Assembly (NCBI GenBank): GCA_002371465.1
Contig: DFIU01000007.1
Location: 42,095-106,094 of the forward strand
Source of the DNA: Lachnospiraceae bacterium UBA3689
GTDB taxonomy: Bacteria > Bacillota > Clostridia > Lachnospirales > Lachnospiraceae
Direction of reading: 5' to 3'
Length of the DNA stretch: 64,000 nt
Within the stretch, counting starts at the first letter, position 1. Each line of letters begins with the position of its first letter. Below are positions 35,706 through 45,126 of this stretch, piece by piece. Below the pieces are notes generated by a model. That model did not search any database and was not told the origin of the DNA. It worked only from the letters and a program-made list of their open reading frames with translations. A program made the position numbers and the translations under genes.

Positions 35706-36809
35706 GTGAAAAAGGACAATAATGTAAAGACAGATAAAATCCGTGACGAAAAGGAAAGGGCGCTGGAAGCGGCAATCGGCCAGCTGGAGAAGGAATTCGG
35801 CAAGGGAGCGGTCATGAAGCTGGGAGACAGCTCCGCCAACATGAACGTCGAGACCATACCGACCGGCTCCCTGTCCCTTGATATTGCTCTGGGCCTGGGA
35901 GGAATCCCCAAGGGCAGAATTATTGAGATCTACGGACCGGAATCCAGCGGTAAGACCACCGTAGCTCTCCACATGGTGGCGGAAGTGCAGAAGCGGGGCG
36001 GTATCGCCGGTTTTGTGGACGCGGAGCATGCGCTCGATCCGGTCTACGCCAAGAATATCGGGGTCGATATCGACGATCTCTACATCTCCCAGCCGGATTC
36101 CGGCGAGCAGGCTCTGGAAATCACGGAGACCATGGTCCGCTCCGGCGCAGTCGATATCATCGTAGTCGACTCGGTTGCGGCTCTGACGCCCCAGGCGGAA
36201 ATCGACGGAGAGATGGGGGATTCCCATGTCGGTCTGCAGGCGAGGCTGATGAGCCAGGCTCTTCGGAAACTGACGGCAGCGGTCAGCAAGACCAAGTGCA
36301 TCGTCATCTTTATCAACCAGCTGCGGGAAAAGATCGGGGTCATGTTCGGCAATCCGGAGACGACGACCGGCGGTCGGGCGCTGAAGTTCTATGCCTCCAT
36401 CCGCCTCGATGTCAGACGAATCGAGACATTAAAGGCGCAGGGCGAAGTGATCGGCAACCGGACCAGAATCAAGATCGTCAAGAACAAGATCGCGCCGCCG
36501 TTTAAGGAAGCCCAGTTCGATATCATGTTCGGTAAGGGAATTTCCAAATCCGGAGATATCCTGGATCTGGCGGTCGACAACGATATCATCGATAAGAGCG
36601 GCGCCTGGTTCGCCTACAACGATGAGAAGATCGGTCAGGGCCGTGAGAACGCCAAGAAGTATCTGGAGGCAAATCCTCAGATTATGTATGAAGTTGAGCA
36701 GAAGGTGCGCGGCGCGTATGGTCTGCCCCTGGATGATCTGCCGGCTCCAAAGGCAGAGGAGACGGGCAGTGCCGCAGGACTTGGGGAAGATCCTCTGCCT
36801 GAGGTTTAA
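35706..36809 (+). CDS. recA: Recombinase RecA
   Basis: 367 residues. ATP-dependent strand exchange and LexA coprotease. [22 protein letters not shown], Walker [14 protein letters not shown] (about 77-88), Walker [23 protein letters not shown], and [38 protein letters not shown] start with AAGGAGAATCATT upstream. Cotranscribed with recX, eight bases downstream. Confidence 0.98.
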   Translation: MKKDNNVKTDKIRDEKERALEAAIGQLEKEFGKGAVMKLGDSSANMNVETIPTGSLSLDIALGLGGIPKGRIIEIYGPESSGKTTVALHMVAEVQKRGGIAGFVDAEHALDPVYAKNIGVDIDDLYISQPDSGEQALEITETMVRSGAVDIIVVDSVAALTPQAEIDGEMGDSHVGLQARLMSQALRKLTAAVSKTKCIVIFINQLREKIGVMFGNPETTTGGRALKFYASIRLDVRRIETLKAQGEVIGNRTRIKIVKNKIAPPFKEAQFDIMFGKGISKSGDILDLAVDNDIIDKSGAWFAYNDEKIGQGRENAKKYLEANPQIMYEVEQKVRGAYGLPLDDLPAPKAEETGSAAGLGEDPLPEV

Positions 36810-36817
36810 GGCTTTCC

Positions 36818-37282
36818 ATGGATGAACTGACCCGGGCAAAAAAGCGGGCGCTCTACCTGCTGACGGATATGGACCGGACGGAGGCCCAGCTCTATGAGAA
36901 GCTGAAAAAGACCGGTTACTCGGAGGAGACCATCGCGAAGGCTATGGCTTATGTCAAGCACTACGGCTACATTGATGATGACCGGTATGCCTCCCATTAT
37001 CTGGAGCAGATGAGTCTCAGCCGCAGCAAAAAGCGCATCCGCTTCGATCTGAATAAGAGGGGAGTCCCCAAGGAGATCATAGCCCGGACCTTTGAAGAAG
37101 AGGGGGATTATGATGAAAAGCCCCTGATCAAAAAGCTGGCAAAAAAGAAAGCGAGGACCCTGGATCTGACCGATCCCAAGAGCCGGGATAAGCTGGCGGG
37201 CTTCCTGCTTAGGAAGGGCTTTTCCTCCCATGATGTCTTTGCCGTCATCAGCAAGATGCGGGAGGGGCAGACAGAGGAATAG
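36818..37282 (+). CDS. recX: RecA regulatory protein RecX
   Basis: 154 residues. Binds RecA filaments and modulates their activity. Three-helix repeats typical of RecX: ALYLLTDMDRTEAQLYEKLKKTGYSEETIAKAMAYVKHYGYIDDDRYA, then KKRIRFDLNKRGVPKEIIARTF. Starts eight bases after recA, so shares its SOS control. Followed by a stem-loop and the rny promoter. Confidence 0.93.
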   Translation: MDELTRAKKRALYLLTDMDRTEAQLYEKLKKTGYSEETIAKAMAYVKHYGYIDDDRYASHYLEQMSLSRSKKRIRFDLNKRGVPKEIIARTFEEEGDYDEKPLIKKLAKKKARTLDLTDPKSRDKLAGFLLRKGFSSHDVFAVISKMREGQTEE

Positions 37283-37289
37283 GGACCCA

Positions 37290-37335
37290 AAACCGCGGGT
37301 GGAAGGACCGGAAACCGGAACTTTCTCCGCGGTTT
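37290..37335 (+). terminator. Stem-loop between recX and rny, weak terminator
   Basis: AAACCGCGG (37290-37298) pairs with CCGCGGTTT (37327-37335); inside is a second small stem CCGG-AAA-CCGG (37308-37318). The downstream tract is not purely U (CCTGTCTT), so efficiency is uncertain. Confidence 0.45.
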
Positions 37336-37341
37336 CCTGTC

Positions 37342-37370
37342 TTGACTTTGGCCACAAAAACAGATATAGT
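37342..37370 (+). promoter_or_regulatory. Promoter of rny
   Basis: -35 TTGACT (37342-37347), 17-base spacer, -10 TATAGT (37365-37370). Confidence 0.7.
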
Positions 37371-37428
37371 TAAATAGTTGTATTGAGCAATATTGTACAA
37401 TGAAAACTTAATATAAGGAGGTGCTCCT

Positions 37429-38994
37429 ATGAATCCATTAGTCGTTGTGCTGGTGGTACTCGTAGTCCTCGTAATCCTTTTGATCGCTGCACTTCCGTTC
37501 ACGTGGAATGCCGCTCTCAAACGCAAAGCCCAAGACGATGCGGAGAAGATCGGTTCAGCTGAAGAAAAAGCCAGAAGCATCATTGACGATGCCATTAAGA
37601 CAGCTGAAAACAAGAAGCGTGAATCTCTTCTTGAAGTGAAGGAACAGTCGCTTGCTCAGAAAAATGAAGTCGACCGTGAAATTAAAGAAAGAAGAGCGGA
37701 AATCTCCAAGCAGGAGAGAAGAGTTCAGTCCAAAGAAGACACTCTTGACCGTAAGACGGAAGCGATGGAGAGGCGGGAATCGGATTACGCTGCGAAAGAA
37801 GCTAATTTACAGAAGAAACAGAAACAGGTTGACGAGCTGCATCAAAAGGGAGTAAAGGAACTGGAGAAGATCTCCGGTATGACCTCCGACGAAGCTAGAG
37901 ATTTTCTGCTGAAGAGCGTCCAGGATGACGTGAAAGTTGATGCTGCCAAGATGTACCGGGAACTGGTCAGTCAGGCAAAGGAAGACGCCGACAAGAAGGC
38001 CCGGGAGATCGTTGTGAATTCTATTCAGCGCTGTGCTGTGGATCATGTCTCGGAATCGACGATTTCTGTTGTACAGCTTCCTAATGATGAAATGAAGGGT
38101 CGGATTATCGGCCGTGAAGGACGGAATATCCGCACAATTGAAACGCTGACGGGTGTCGATCTGATTATCGACGATACGCCGGAGGCGGTCGTACTCTCCG
38201 CGTTTGATCCGGTCAGACGGGAAGTAGCGCGGATTGCTCTGGAAAAGTTGATTGTAGACGGAAGAATTCATCCGGCGAGAATTGAAGAGATGGTGGAAAA
38301 AGCCAGGAGAGAAGTCGAAACGCAGATCCGCGAGGATGGCGAACAGGCTGCTTTTGAAGTGGGCGTCCACAATCTGCATCCGGAATTGATCAAGCTTCTC
38401 GGAAGAATGCGCTTCAGGACCTCTTATGGTCAGAACGCGCTCAAACACTCCGTGGAAGTCGCCCAGCTTGCCGGACTTATGGCGGGCGAATGCGGCTGTG
38501 ATGTGAGACTTGCCAAACGCGCCGGCCTTCTCCACGATATCGGAAAATCGATCGATCATGAAGTGGAAGGTACCCATGTTCAGATCGGTGCGGACCTGTG
38601 CCGTAAGTATAAGGAGAATCAGGTCGTCATCAATGCGGTTGAAAGTCATCACGGCGATGTCGAGCCGACGTCCCTGATTTCCTGCCTGGTTCAGGCAGCC
38701 GACGCGATTTCGGCGTCGAGACCGGGCGCGCGTCGGGAGACGCTGGATAATTACACGAACAGACTGAAGCAGCTGGAAGATATTGCCAACGGTTTTAAGG
38801 GCGTTGAAAAGTCGTTTGCCATTCAGGCGGGCCGTGAAGTCCGCGTGATGGTCGTTCCGGATCAGGTCAATGACGCGAACATGGTCTTGCTTGCGCGTGA
38901 CATTTCCAAACAGATCGAATCGGAACTGGAATATCCGGGGCAGATCAAGGTCAATGTGATCCGCGAAAGCAGGGCGGTTGACTACGCAAAATGA
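37429..38994 (+). CDS. rny: Ribonuclease Y
   Basis: 521 residues. Membrane-anchored endoribonuclease starting mRNA decay in Firmicutes. N-terminal transmembrane segment ([20 protein letters not shown]), long coiled coil (about 30-200), KH domain ([28 protein letters not shown]) and HD domain ([25 protein letters not shown]) with metal-binding His-Asp. The ribosome site AAGGAGG can fold in a small hairpin (AGGAG-GTG-CTCCT), perhaps modest translational control. SpoVS, which often follows, is absent. Confidence 0.96.
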   Translation: MNPLVVVLVVLVVLVILLIAALPFTWNAALKRKAQDDAEKIGSAEEKARSIIDDAIKTAENKKRESLLEVKEQSLAQKNEVDREIKERRAEISKQERRVQSKEDTLDRKTEAMERRESDYAAKEANLQKKQKQVDELHQKGVKELEKISGMTSDEARDFLLKSVQDDVKVDAAKMYRELVSQAKEDADKKAREIVVNSIQRCAVDHVSESTISVVQLPNDEMKGRIIGREGRNIRTIETLTGVDLIIDDTPEAVVLSAFDPVRREVARIALEKLIVDGRIHPARIEEMVEKARREVETQIREDGEQAAFEVGVHNLHPELIKLLGRMRFRTSYGQNALKHSVEVAQLAGLMAGECGCDVRLAKRAGLLHDIGKSIDHEVEGTHVQIGADLCRKYKENQVVINAVESHHGDVEPTSLISCLVQAADAISASRPGARRETLDNYTNRLKQLEDIANGFKGVEKSFAIQAGREVRVMVVPDQVNDANMVLLARDISKQIESELEYPGQIKVNVIRESRAVDYAK

Positions 38995-39014
38995 AAATTC
39001 TGTAAAAAAGCAGG

Positions 39015-39048
39015 GGAAGAATCAAAAAAAGATTCTTCCTCTTTTTTT
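39015..39048 (+). terminator. Terminator after rny
   Basis: GGAAGAATC and GATTCTTCC form a 9-bp stem around seven A, followed by TCTTTTTTT. Classical intrinsic terminator. Confidence 0.88.
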
Positions 39049-39066
39049 GTGGAAAAAAACGCAAGA

Positions 39067-39195
39067 TGTGGTGGAAAAGAACTTTATGTCAACCCTATAT
39101 TTGGATGAGGAGGCGAAAAATGCCCATAAACAGGCACTTTTGCAGGGGTTTAAGGGAAAATTTTGTTTGATTTTATGTTAATGCCTGCTTATAAT
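39067..39195 (+). promoter_or_regulatory. Non-coding leader and promoter of the tyrosine recombinase gene
   Basis: The interval 39049-39286 holds no credible gene. The promoter is -35 TTGATT (39167-39172), 17-base spacer and consensus -10 TATAAT (39190-39195), with 91 bases of leader to the start codon. Confidence 0.65.
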
Positions 39196-39286
39196 GTAGT
39201 CCATGCCGAGTGGGGACCCGGCTGATAAGGCTATGGTTGAAGGGTGAATTGCCTTCTACAAATACATTGTTTGGAGTTGTGTATTC

Positions 39287-40174
39287 ATGGAGAATGCAAT
39301 TCTGGAGTTTATTGAGTATCTCCGAAAAACCAAAAAAATATCGCCCAATACCGAGGTGTCCTATCGCAGGGACATCGAGAAGCTGAGCCGGTATCTGACT
39401 TCGGCGCGCCGAATCTGCAACTGGTCTTCGGCGACCGAGACGGATTTAAATGCCTACATGCTCTATATGGAGCGGGAAGGCTATGCCGCCTCCTCGATTT
39501 CAAGAACCATCGCTTCCATGCGGTCCTTCTACCAGTTCTTAAGGAAGCAGAACCTGGTCTCTTACAATCCGGCTGAGGAGCTAAAGCCCCCCAAGGTGGA
39601 GAAGAAGATGCCGGAGATTCTGAGCCTTCGGCAGGTGACGGCTCTGATGGACCAGCCGGACCTTCGGACCAACAAGGGGCTGCGGGACAGCGCCATGCTG
39701 GAGCTTTTGTACGCGACCGGGATCCGGGTATCGGAACTGGTCGGACTTAAGGTTGAGGATGTCAACTTGCAGCTGGGTTTTATCACCTGCATCGACCGCA
39801 GCAAGGAGCGGATCATTCCCTTTGGCAGTTCTGCCAAAAAAGCGGTCACTGAATATCTGGATAAGGCACGCGCCTCCTTCCTTCTGCACGGCGAGACCGA
39901 CGTCCTTTTCACTAACTGCCAGGGCAGACCCATGAGTCGGCAGGGCTTTTGGAAGGTCCTGAAGGGCTACGCCCTGTCCGCCGGTATAGAAGGGGATATT
40001 ACGCCCCATACTCTGCGCCACAGTTTTGCCGTCCACATGGTGGAAAATGGGGCGGACCTGCGGGCTGTCCAGGAGATGCTGGGACACTCGGATATCTCCA
40101 CGACGCAGATGTATGTGAATCTGAACTTGAATCGAATCAGGGATGTCTATGGCAAAGCGCATCCCCGCAGATAA
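39287..40174 (+). CDS. xerD: Tyrosine recombinase XerD
   Basis: 295 residues. Chromosome-dimer resolution recombinase acting at dif with XerC. N-terminal SAM-like core-binding domain (NAILEFIEYLRKTKKISPNTEVSYRRD) and catalytic domain with all expected residues: Arg in ATGIRVSEL, Lys in DRSKERIIPF, His-x-x-Arg in TPHTLRHSF, His in LGHSDIST, and nucleophile Tyr in TQMYVN. Stand-alone gene with its own promoter and terminator. XerC/XerD assignment rests on overall similarity; a phage-type integrase is unlikely. Confidence 0.88.
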   Translation: MENAILEFIEYLRKTKKISPNTEVSYRRDIEKLSRYLTSARRICNWSSATETDLNAYMLYMEREGYAASSISRTIASMRSFYQFLRKQNLVSYNPAEELKPPKVEKKMPEILSLRQVTALMDQPDLRTNKGLRDSAMLELLYATGIRVSELVGLKVEDVNLQLGFITCIDRSKERIIPFGSSAKKAVTEYLDKARASFLLHGETDVLFTNCQGRPMSRQGFWKVLKGYALSAGIEGDITPHTLRHSFAVHMVENGADLRAVQEMLGHSDISTTQMYVNLNLNRIRDVYGKAHPRR

Positions 40175-40178
40175 GCTG

Positions 40179-40208
40179 CCGCTCCGGAGTCATCCGGGGC
40201 GGTTTTTT
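40179..40208 (+). terminator. Terminator after xerD
   Basis: CCGCTCCGG (40179-40187) pairs with CCGGGGCGG (40194-40202), one G-U, followed by TTTTTT. Confidence 0.88.
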
Positions 40209-40225
40209 GCTGTTCGGACGGTCGT

Positions 40226-40254
40226 TTGACATTGGTTTTGACGTGTGCTACAGT
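40226..40254 (+). promoter_or_regulatory. Promoter of the Rrf2-cysteine desulfurase-mnmA operon
   Basis: Consensus -35 TTGACA (40226-40231), 17-base spacer, -10 TACAGT (40249-40254), with about 115 bases of leader. Confidence 0.7.
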
Positions 40255-40372
40255 ATCAAAAAGCAGACTAAAATAGTAGGACTTTTTGCGCGGGGATGGA
40301 GAAGACTCTAGACCCGGGTTTTTGTGGCAGCCTGGCTTTTACAGGCGATAAGAGATAAGAGAGGTAGTATCA

Positions 40373-40837
40373 ATGAAATTATCGACGAAGGGCCGTTATG
40401 GATTAAGGGCTATGCTCGATCTGGCTCTAAATGCGGAAAATCAGGAGGCGGTCTGTATCCAGAGCATCTCCGAACGGCAGAATATATCCGAAAGTTATCT
40501 GGAGCAGCTGGTCAGAAAGCTGAGAACCGCGGGTCTGGTCAACAGCGTCCGGGGCGCCGGGGGCGGCTATCAGCTGGCAAGACCCTCCTCGGAAATCTCC
40601 GTAGGGGACGTCCTTCGCGCCTGTGAGGGCAATCTGGAAGCCGTATCCTGTTCGACCGGCAATGACACCATTCCTGCCTGCGAGCAGGCGGAGCGGTGCG
40701 TGACCCGTCTGGTCTGGGACAAGGTCAATACCGCGATTGAAGGGGCTGTCGACTCCATTTTTCTCGACCAGCTGGTTAAGGAGAGCCGGAAGAAGGAAAG
40801 CTCGGGTTCTTTAAATACCAGGGAGTGCATCAACTGA
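40373..40837 (+). CDS. Rrf2 family regulator (IscR-like)
   Basis: 154 residues. Winged-helix regulator, KLSTKGRYGLRAMLDLAL and GLVNSVRGAGGGYQLARP, with three cysteines (VSCSTGNDTIPACEQAERC) in the position that binds a 2Fe-2S cluster in IscR. Next to a cysteine desulfurase and mnmA, so it probably senses Fe-S or cysteine supply and controls this operon. AGGTAGTATCA precedes ATG. The following start overlaps its stop (TGATG). Confidence 0.9.
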   Translation: MKLSTKGRYGLRAMLDLALNAENQEAVCIQSISERQNISESYLEQLVRKLRTAGLVNSVRGAGGGYQLARPSSEISVGDVLRACEGNLEAVSCSTGNDTIPACEQAERCVTRLVWDKVNTAIEGAVDSIFLDQLVKESRKKESSGSLNTRECIN

Positions 40838-41976
40838 TGGACTTAATTTATCTGGATAATGCGGCGACGACCCGGATGGAGCCGGAGGTCTTAGAAGCCA
40901 TGCTGCCATACCTGAAGGATCAGTACGGCAATCCCTCCGCTATTTACTCGCTTGCGGCTAAGAGCCGGTCGGCGGTGGATTTGGCTCGTAGGCAGGCGGC
41001 TGCCCTCATCCATGCGGACCCCTCTGAGATCTTTTTTACGTCAGGAGGATCGGAGGCGGACAACTGGGCGCTGGAGGCGGCTGAAGCCTGTGCAAAGCGG
41101 GGCAGCCATATCGTCACCACGAAAGTGGAACACCACGCCGTCCTTAATACCTGTCGGTATCTGGAAGAGCGGGGCGTCAAAGTGACCTATCTGAATGTTG
41201 ATGAGAATGGTCTGGTCGATCCTGCAGACGTCGAGGCTGCGATCACGGACCAGACGGTCCTGGTCTCGGTGATGACGGCAAATAATGAAATCGGAACGAT
41301 TGAACCGATTGCGGAGATCGGTTCAATCTGCCGCAAGCACGGGGTCTTCTTTCACACAGACGCCGTGCAGGCTTTCGGTCACATTCCGATCGATGTAAAG
41401 GAGATGAAGATTGACCTCCTGAGTGCCTCCGCCCACAAGTTGGGGGGACCCAAGGGAGTGGGGCTGCTCTATATCAAAAAAGGCCTTAAGATCAGAAGCC
41501 TCATTCGCGGCGGAGCTCAGGAGCGGGGCCGCCGGGCTGGGACGGAAAATGTCCCGGGTATCGTGGGATTCGGCCGGGCCTGCAAGATTGCGGCAGGGAC
41601 TCTGGAAGAGAGGGCGCGGTATGAAAGAAAGCTGAGGGATCTGGCGATTGGAAGACTGGAAGGTGAAATCAGCGGCGTCACCTTGTCGGGCGACAGGACC
41701 CGTCGCCTGCCCAACAACATCCATGTCTGTATCAAGGGGGCGGAGGGGCAGGTGATGCTGATCCTCCTCGATCAAAGGGGCATCTGTGCCTCCGGCGGGT
41801 CTGCCTGTACGTCGGGATCGCTCGACCCCTCCCATGTCCTGACGGCGATCGGAGTGCCGGAGGATCTGGCGACCTGTTCCATCAGGCTGACGCTTTCACA
41901 CGAAAATACGGAAACTGACATCAATCAGGCTGTCGACGCAATCAAGGAGATTGTCCTGCAGCTCAGGGAGAACTGA
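40837..41976 (+). CDS. Cysteine desulfurase (NifS/IscS type)
   Basis: 379 residues from ATG 40837. PLP enzyme that takes sulfur from cysteine for Fe-S clusters and thiolated tRNA. LDNAATTRMEPEV, GGSEADNWALEAA, KVEHHAVLNT, PLP-lysine in SASAHKLGGPKGVG, catalytic Cys loop GICASGGSACTSGSLDPSHVL. A GTG at 40825 overlaps the ribosome site AGGGAG, so the ATG that shares bases with the regulator stop was preferred. mnmA, a sulfur acceptor, follows directly. Confidence 0.94.
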   Translation: MDLIYLDNAATTRMEPEVLEAMLPYLKDQYGNPSAIYSLAAKSRSAVDLARRQAAALIHADPSEIFFTSGGSEADNWALEAAEACAKRGSHIVTTKVEHHAVLNTCRYLEERGVKVTYLNVDENGLVDPADVEAAITDQTVLVSVMTANNEIGTIEPIAEIGSICRKHGVFFHTDAVQAFGHIPIDVKEMKIDLLSASAHKLGGPKGVGLLYIKKGLKIRSLIRGGAQERGRRAGTENVPGIVGFGRACKIAAGTLEERARYERKLRDLAIGRLEGEISGVTLSGDRTRRLPNNIHVCIKGAEGQVMLILLDQRGICASGGSACTSGSLDPSHVLTAIGVPEDLATCSIRLTLSHENTETDINQAVDAIKEIVLQLREN

Positions 41977-41977
41977 A

Positions 41978-43060
41978 ATGGGAAAGAAAGTAGTCGTCGG
42001 CATGTCCGGCGGAGTAGACAGTTCCGTCGCCGCTTACCTCTTAAAGGAAGAGGGCTACGACGTGATCGGCGTAACGATGCAGATCTGGCAGGATGAAGAC
42101 AGCTGCCGGATTGAGGAAAACGGAGGCTGCTGCGGCACCTCGGCAGTGGAAGATGCCAGAGCGGTCGCCCAGGCAATCGGGATTCCTTACTATGTGATGA
42201 ATTTCAAGCAGGAATTCCGATCCAAGGTCATGGACTATTTTGTCAAAGAATACCTGGCCGGCCGCACACCCAACCCCTGTATCGCCTGCAACCGCTATGT
42301 CAAGTGGCAGAGCCTTCTTAAGAAGAGCCTGGCTCTGGGGGCGGACTATATCGCGACCGGTCACTATGCGACGGTGGAGCGGCTTGACAACGGCAGGTAC
42401 ACCCTCCATACGGCGGCGGGGACGGTTGAGACGACCAAGGACCAGACCTACGCTCTCTACAACCTGACCCAGGATCAGCTCGCCCATACCCTCATGCCGA
42501 TCGGAGCTTACACCAAGGATCGGACCAGAAAGATCGCGGAAGAGGCGAATCTTCCGGTTGCCCACAAGCCGGACAGCGAAGAGATCTGCTTCGTTCCCGA
42601 CAAGGACTACGCCGGTTTTATCGAGCGGGATACCGGCAGGAAATTTATGCCCGGCAATTTTGTCGATGAAACGGGCAGGGTCCTGGGGCAGCACAGGGGT
42701 ATCGCCTGCTACACGGTCGGGCAGAGAAAGCATCTGGGCATCGCCCTGGGTCACCCTGTCTTTGTCAAGGAGATCCATCCGGAGACTAACGAAATTGTCC
42801 TTTCGGAAAATGAAGCCCTCTTCAGCCGGACCCTGGCGGTCCAGGACCTGAATTTTATGGCAGTTCCGGGAATTAAGGGGGAAGAGCGCGTCATGGCAAA
42901 GATCCGTTACAACCATCAGGCGGCTCCGGCTGTCATCAAAATGGCGGGAGAGGACACCATGACCTGTACCTTTGACGATCCCCAGCGCGCCATTACTCCG
43001 GGTCAGGCAGCGGTCTTTTACCGGGACGGAGTCATCTTAGGCGGGGGGACGATTTTATGA
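41978..43060 (+). CDS. mnmA: tRNA-specific 2-thiouridylase MnmA
   Basis: 360 residues. Adds sulfur to U34 of Lys, Glu and Gln tRNAs. PP-loop VVVGMSGGVDSSVAAYLL, first catalytic Cys in TPNPCIACNRYVKW, second in GIACYTVGQRKHLGIALG. ATG at 41978 chosen because AGGGAG is eight bases upstream; a further upstream in-frame start lies in the desulfurase gene. Starts one base after the desulfurase stop and overlaps the PHP gene (ATGA). Confidence 0.96.
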   Translation: MGKKVVVGMSGGVDSSVAAYLLKEEGYDVIGVTMQIWQDEDSCRIEENGGCCGTSAVEDARAVAQAIGIPYYVMNFKQEFRSKVMDYFVKEYLAGRTPNPCIACNRYVKWQSLLKKSLALGADYIATGHYATVERLDNGRYTLHTAAGTVETTKDQTYALYNLTQDQLAHTLMPIGAYTKDRTRKIAEEANLPVAHKPDSEEICFVPDKDYAGFIERDTGRKFMPGNFVDETGRVLGQHRGIACYTVGQRKHLGIALGHPVFVKEIHPETNEIVLSENEALFSRTLAVQDLNFMAVPGIKGEERVMAKIRYNHQAAPAVIKMAGEDTMTCTFDDPQRAITPGQAAVFYRDGVILGGGTIL

Positions 43061-43860
43061 TCGCGGATCTGCACGTACACAGCCGGTATTCGACCGATTC
43101 CGAGGCGGAACCGGAGGATGTGATCCGGCAGGCGATTGACCTGGGACTTCCGACGATCTGCCTGACCGACCATATTGACTGGGACTATCCGGTTGAGGGA
43201 CTGACCTTTGACTTTGATATCGGGGACTACTTTAAGGAGATCGACTCTTTAAAGGCGACCTATGGGGACCGCATCCGGATCTTAAAGGGCGTGGAGCTGG
43301 GTCTTCAGCCCCAGCTGGGGGACCGCTATCAAAAGCTCCTAAAGGACTGGGACTTTGATTTTTCCATCGGGTCCCAGCACCTGGTCGAAGGCAAGGATCC
43401 CTATTATCCCGAGACCTTTGAAGGAAAAGAGGACAGCGAGGTCTACCGGTCCTATTTTGAAAATATGCTGGAAGATATTCGCGCCTTCCATGACTTTGAC
43501 AGCATGGGACACCTGGATTATGTGGTCCGCTACGGCAGACATCGGGCACGGGATTACAGCTACCGGGACTTTGCCAATGTCATCGATGAGATTTTAAAAC
43601 TCCTGGTCCGCTATAATATTGCCCTTGAAATCAATACCTGCGGCATTCGCAAGCAGCTGGGTTTCCCCAACCCTCATCCCGACATTTTAAAACGTTATCG
43701 GGAACTGGGCGGGACCCTTGTAACCTGCGGGTCGGACGCCCATAAGCCCCACTATCTGGGCTATGCCTTTGACCGGGCAGAAGAGATCCTCAAATCCTGT
43801 GGTTTTACGCACTATTGCTGCTTTGTCAGACATGAGCCCGTCTTCGTTCGTCTCAAGTGA
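43057..43860 (+). CDS. PHP-domain phosphatase, HisJ type (histidinol-phosphatase family)
   Basis: 267 residues. Metal-dependent PHP fold: ADLHVHSRYSTDSEAEPEDVIRQAIDLGL, TDHIDWD, KGVELGLQ, GSQHL, MGHLDYVVRYG, and GSDAHKPHYLG. Family members such as HisK dephosphorylate histidinol phosphate, but no his genes are nearby, so the substrate is uncertain. Coupled to mnmA by a four-base overlap. Confidence 0.82.
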   Translation: MIADLHVHSRYSTDSEAEPEDVIRQAIDLGLPTICLTDHIDWDYPVEGLTFDFDIGDYFKEIDSLKATYGDRIRILKGVELGLQPQLGDRYQKLLKDWDFDFSIGSQHLVEGKDPYYPETFEGKEDSEVYRSYFENMLEDIRAFHDFDSMGHLDYVVRYGRHRARDYSYRDFANVIDEILKLLVRYNIALEINTCGIRKQLGFPNPHPDILKRYRELGGTLVTCGSDAHKPHYLGYAFDRAEEILKSCGFTHYCCFVRHEPVFVRLK

Positions 43861-43878
43861 CAAGGAAGGAAAAAAAAC

Positions 43879-43907
43879 TTGTATTTTTATGGGTACTTCG
43901 ATACAAT
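43879..43907 (+). promoter_or_regulatory. Promoter of gap
   Basis: -35 TTGTAT (43879-43884), 17-base spacer, -10 TACAAT (43902-43907), about 60 bases before the start codon. Confidence 0.6.
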
Positions 43908-43968
43908 AGACAAGGGTAATTATTTAACTCAATGTTAATAATCAATAGACACAGGAGGAAACACGATT

Positions 43969-44988
43969 ATGGCAGTAAGAGTTGCAATTAATGGTTTTGG
44001 CCGCATCGGCCGTCTGGCTTTCCGTCAGATGTTCAAGGCAGAGGGATTTGATATCGTTGCAATCAACGATCTGACATCCCCGGAGATGCTTGCGTACCTG
44101 CTGAAGTATGATTCTTCTCAGGGCCGTTACGCTAAGGCTGATACCGTTGAATCCAGTGATCATTCCATCACGGTTGACGGCGAAGAGATCGAAATCTACA
44201 AGGAAGCAGATGCTCACGACCTTCCGTGGAAGGATCTGGATATCGATGTTGTCCTTGAATGCACCGGTTTCTACACATCCAAGGCTAAGGCACAGGCTCA
44301 TATCGATGCCGGCGCTAAGAAGGTCGTTATTTCCGCTCCGGCTGGAAATGATCTGCCTACAATCGTTTACAACACCAACCATGAGACTCTGACAGCTGAT
44401 GACGATATCATCTCTGCAGCATCCTGCACAACCAACTGCCTGGCTCCGATGGCTAAGGCCCTTAACGAGCTGGCTCCGGTACAGTCCGGCATCATGGTTA
44501 CCATCCACGCTTACACCGGCGATCAGATGGTTCTTGACGGTCCGCAGAGAAAGGGCAACTTCAGAAGATCCCGCGCAGCTGCTGAGAACATCGTTCCGAA
44601 CAGCACCGGCGCTGCTAAGGCTATCGGTCTCGTCGTTCCGGAACTGAACGGCAAGCTCATCGGTTCTGCTCAGCGTGTACCGGTACCGACCGGCTCCACC
44701 ACTATCCTGACAGCTGTTGTCAAGGGTAAGGTTACCGTAGAAGAGATCAACGCGAAGATGAAGGCTTCTGTTAATGAGTCCTTCGGCTACAACGAAGACC
44801 AGATTGTGTCCAAGGATATTGTCGGAATGACCTTCGGTTCTCTGTTTGATGCAACACAGACCATGGTTCTTCCGGTATCTGATGATCTGACAGAGGTTCA
44901 GGTTGTATCCTGGTATGACAACGAGAACTCCTTCACATCCAACATGTGCAGAACAATCAAGTACTTCGCTAAGTTCCTTAACAAGTAA
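43969..44988 (+). CDS. gap: Glyceraldehyde-3-phosphate dehydrogenase
   Basis: 339 residues. NAD-dependent glycolytic enzyme, [18 protein letters not shown] at the N-terminus, catalytic Cys in [16 protein letters not shown] (near residue 153), His in TIHAYTGDQ, and WYDNENSF near the end. Codon use (gct, gaa, aag, ttc) is that of a highly expressed gene and differs from the neighbours. AGGAGG before ATG. Own terminator at 45019. Confidence 0.98.
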   Translation: MAVRVAINGFGRIGRLAFRQMFKAEGFDIVAINDLTSPEMLAYLLKYDSSQGRYAKADTVESSDHSITVDGEEIEIYKEADAHDLPWKDLDIDVVLECTGFYTSKAKAQAHIDAGAKKVVISAPAGNDLPTIVYNTNHETLTADDDIISAASCTTNCLAPMAKALNELAPVQSGIMVTIHAYTGDQMVLDGPQRKGNFRRSRAAAENIVPNSTGAAKAIGLVVPELNGKLIGSAQRVPVPTGSTTILTAVVKGKVTVEEINAKMKASVNESFGYNEDQIVSKDIVGMTFGSLFDATQTMVLPVSDDLTEVQVVSWYDNENSFTSNMCRTIKYFAKFLNK

Positions 44989-45018
44989 TTATTAGAAGGA
45001 AATTCAATGAAGGCCTGA

Positions 45019-45053
45019 ACGGGTCCGGTCGAAAAGGACCGGACCCGTTTTTT
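45019..45053 (+). terminator. Terminator after gap
   Basis: ACGGGTCCGGTC (45019-45030) pairs perfectly with GACCGGACCCGT (45037-45048) around GAAAAG, then TTTTT. Confidence 0.9.
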
Positions 45054-45126
45054 GATCTTAGGATATTCGCAAAAAGCATAGAAGATGTGCTTTTTCAGAA
45101 ATCAGATTCACAGGAGGATACAGATC

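Noticed and set aside
38978..39181. A 67-codon + strand frame overlapping the end of rny
   Set aside because: It runs through a strong intrinsic terminator and low-complexity sequence, overlaps rny in another frame and has no family match.
39287..40174. Tyrosine recombinase as a phage integrase
   Set aside because: The sequence, length and lack of phage neighbours fit the housekeeping XerD type.
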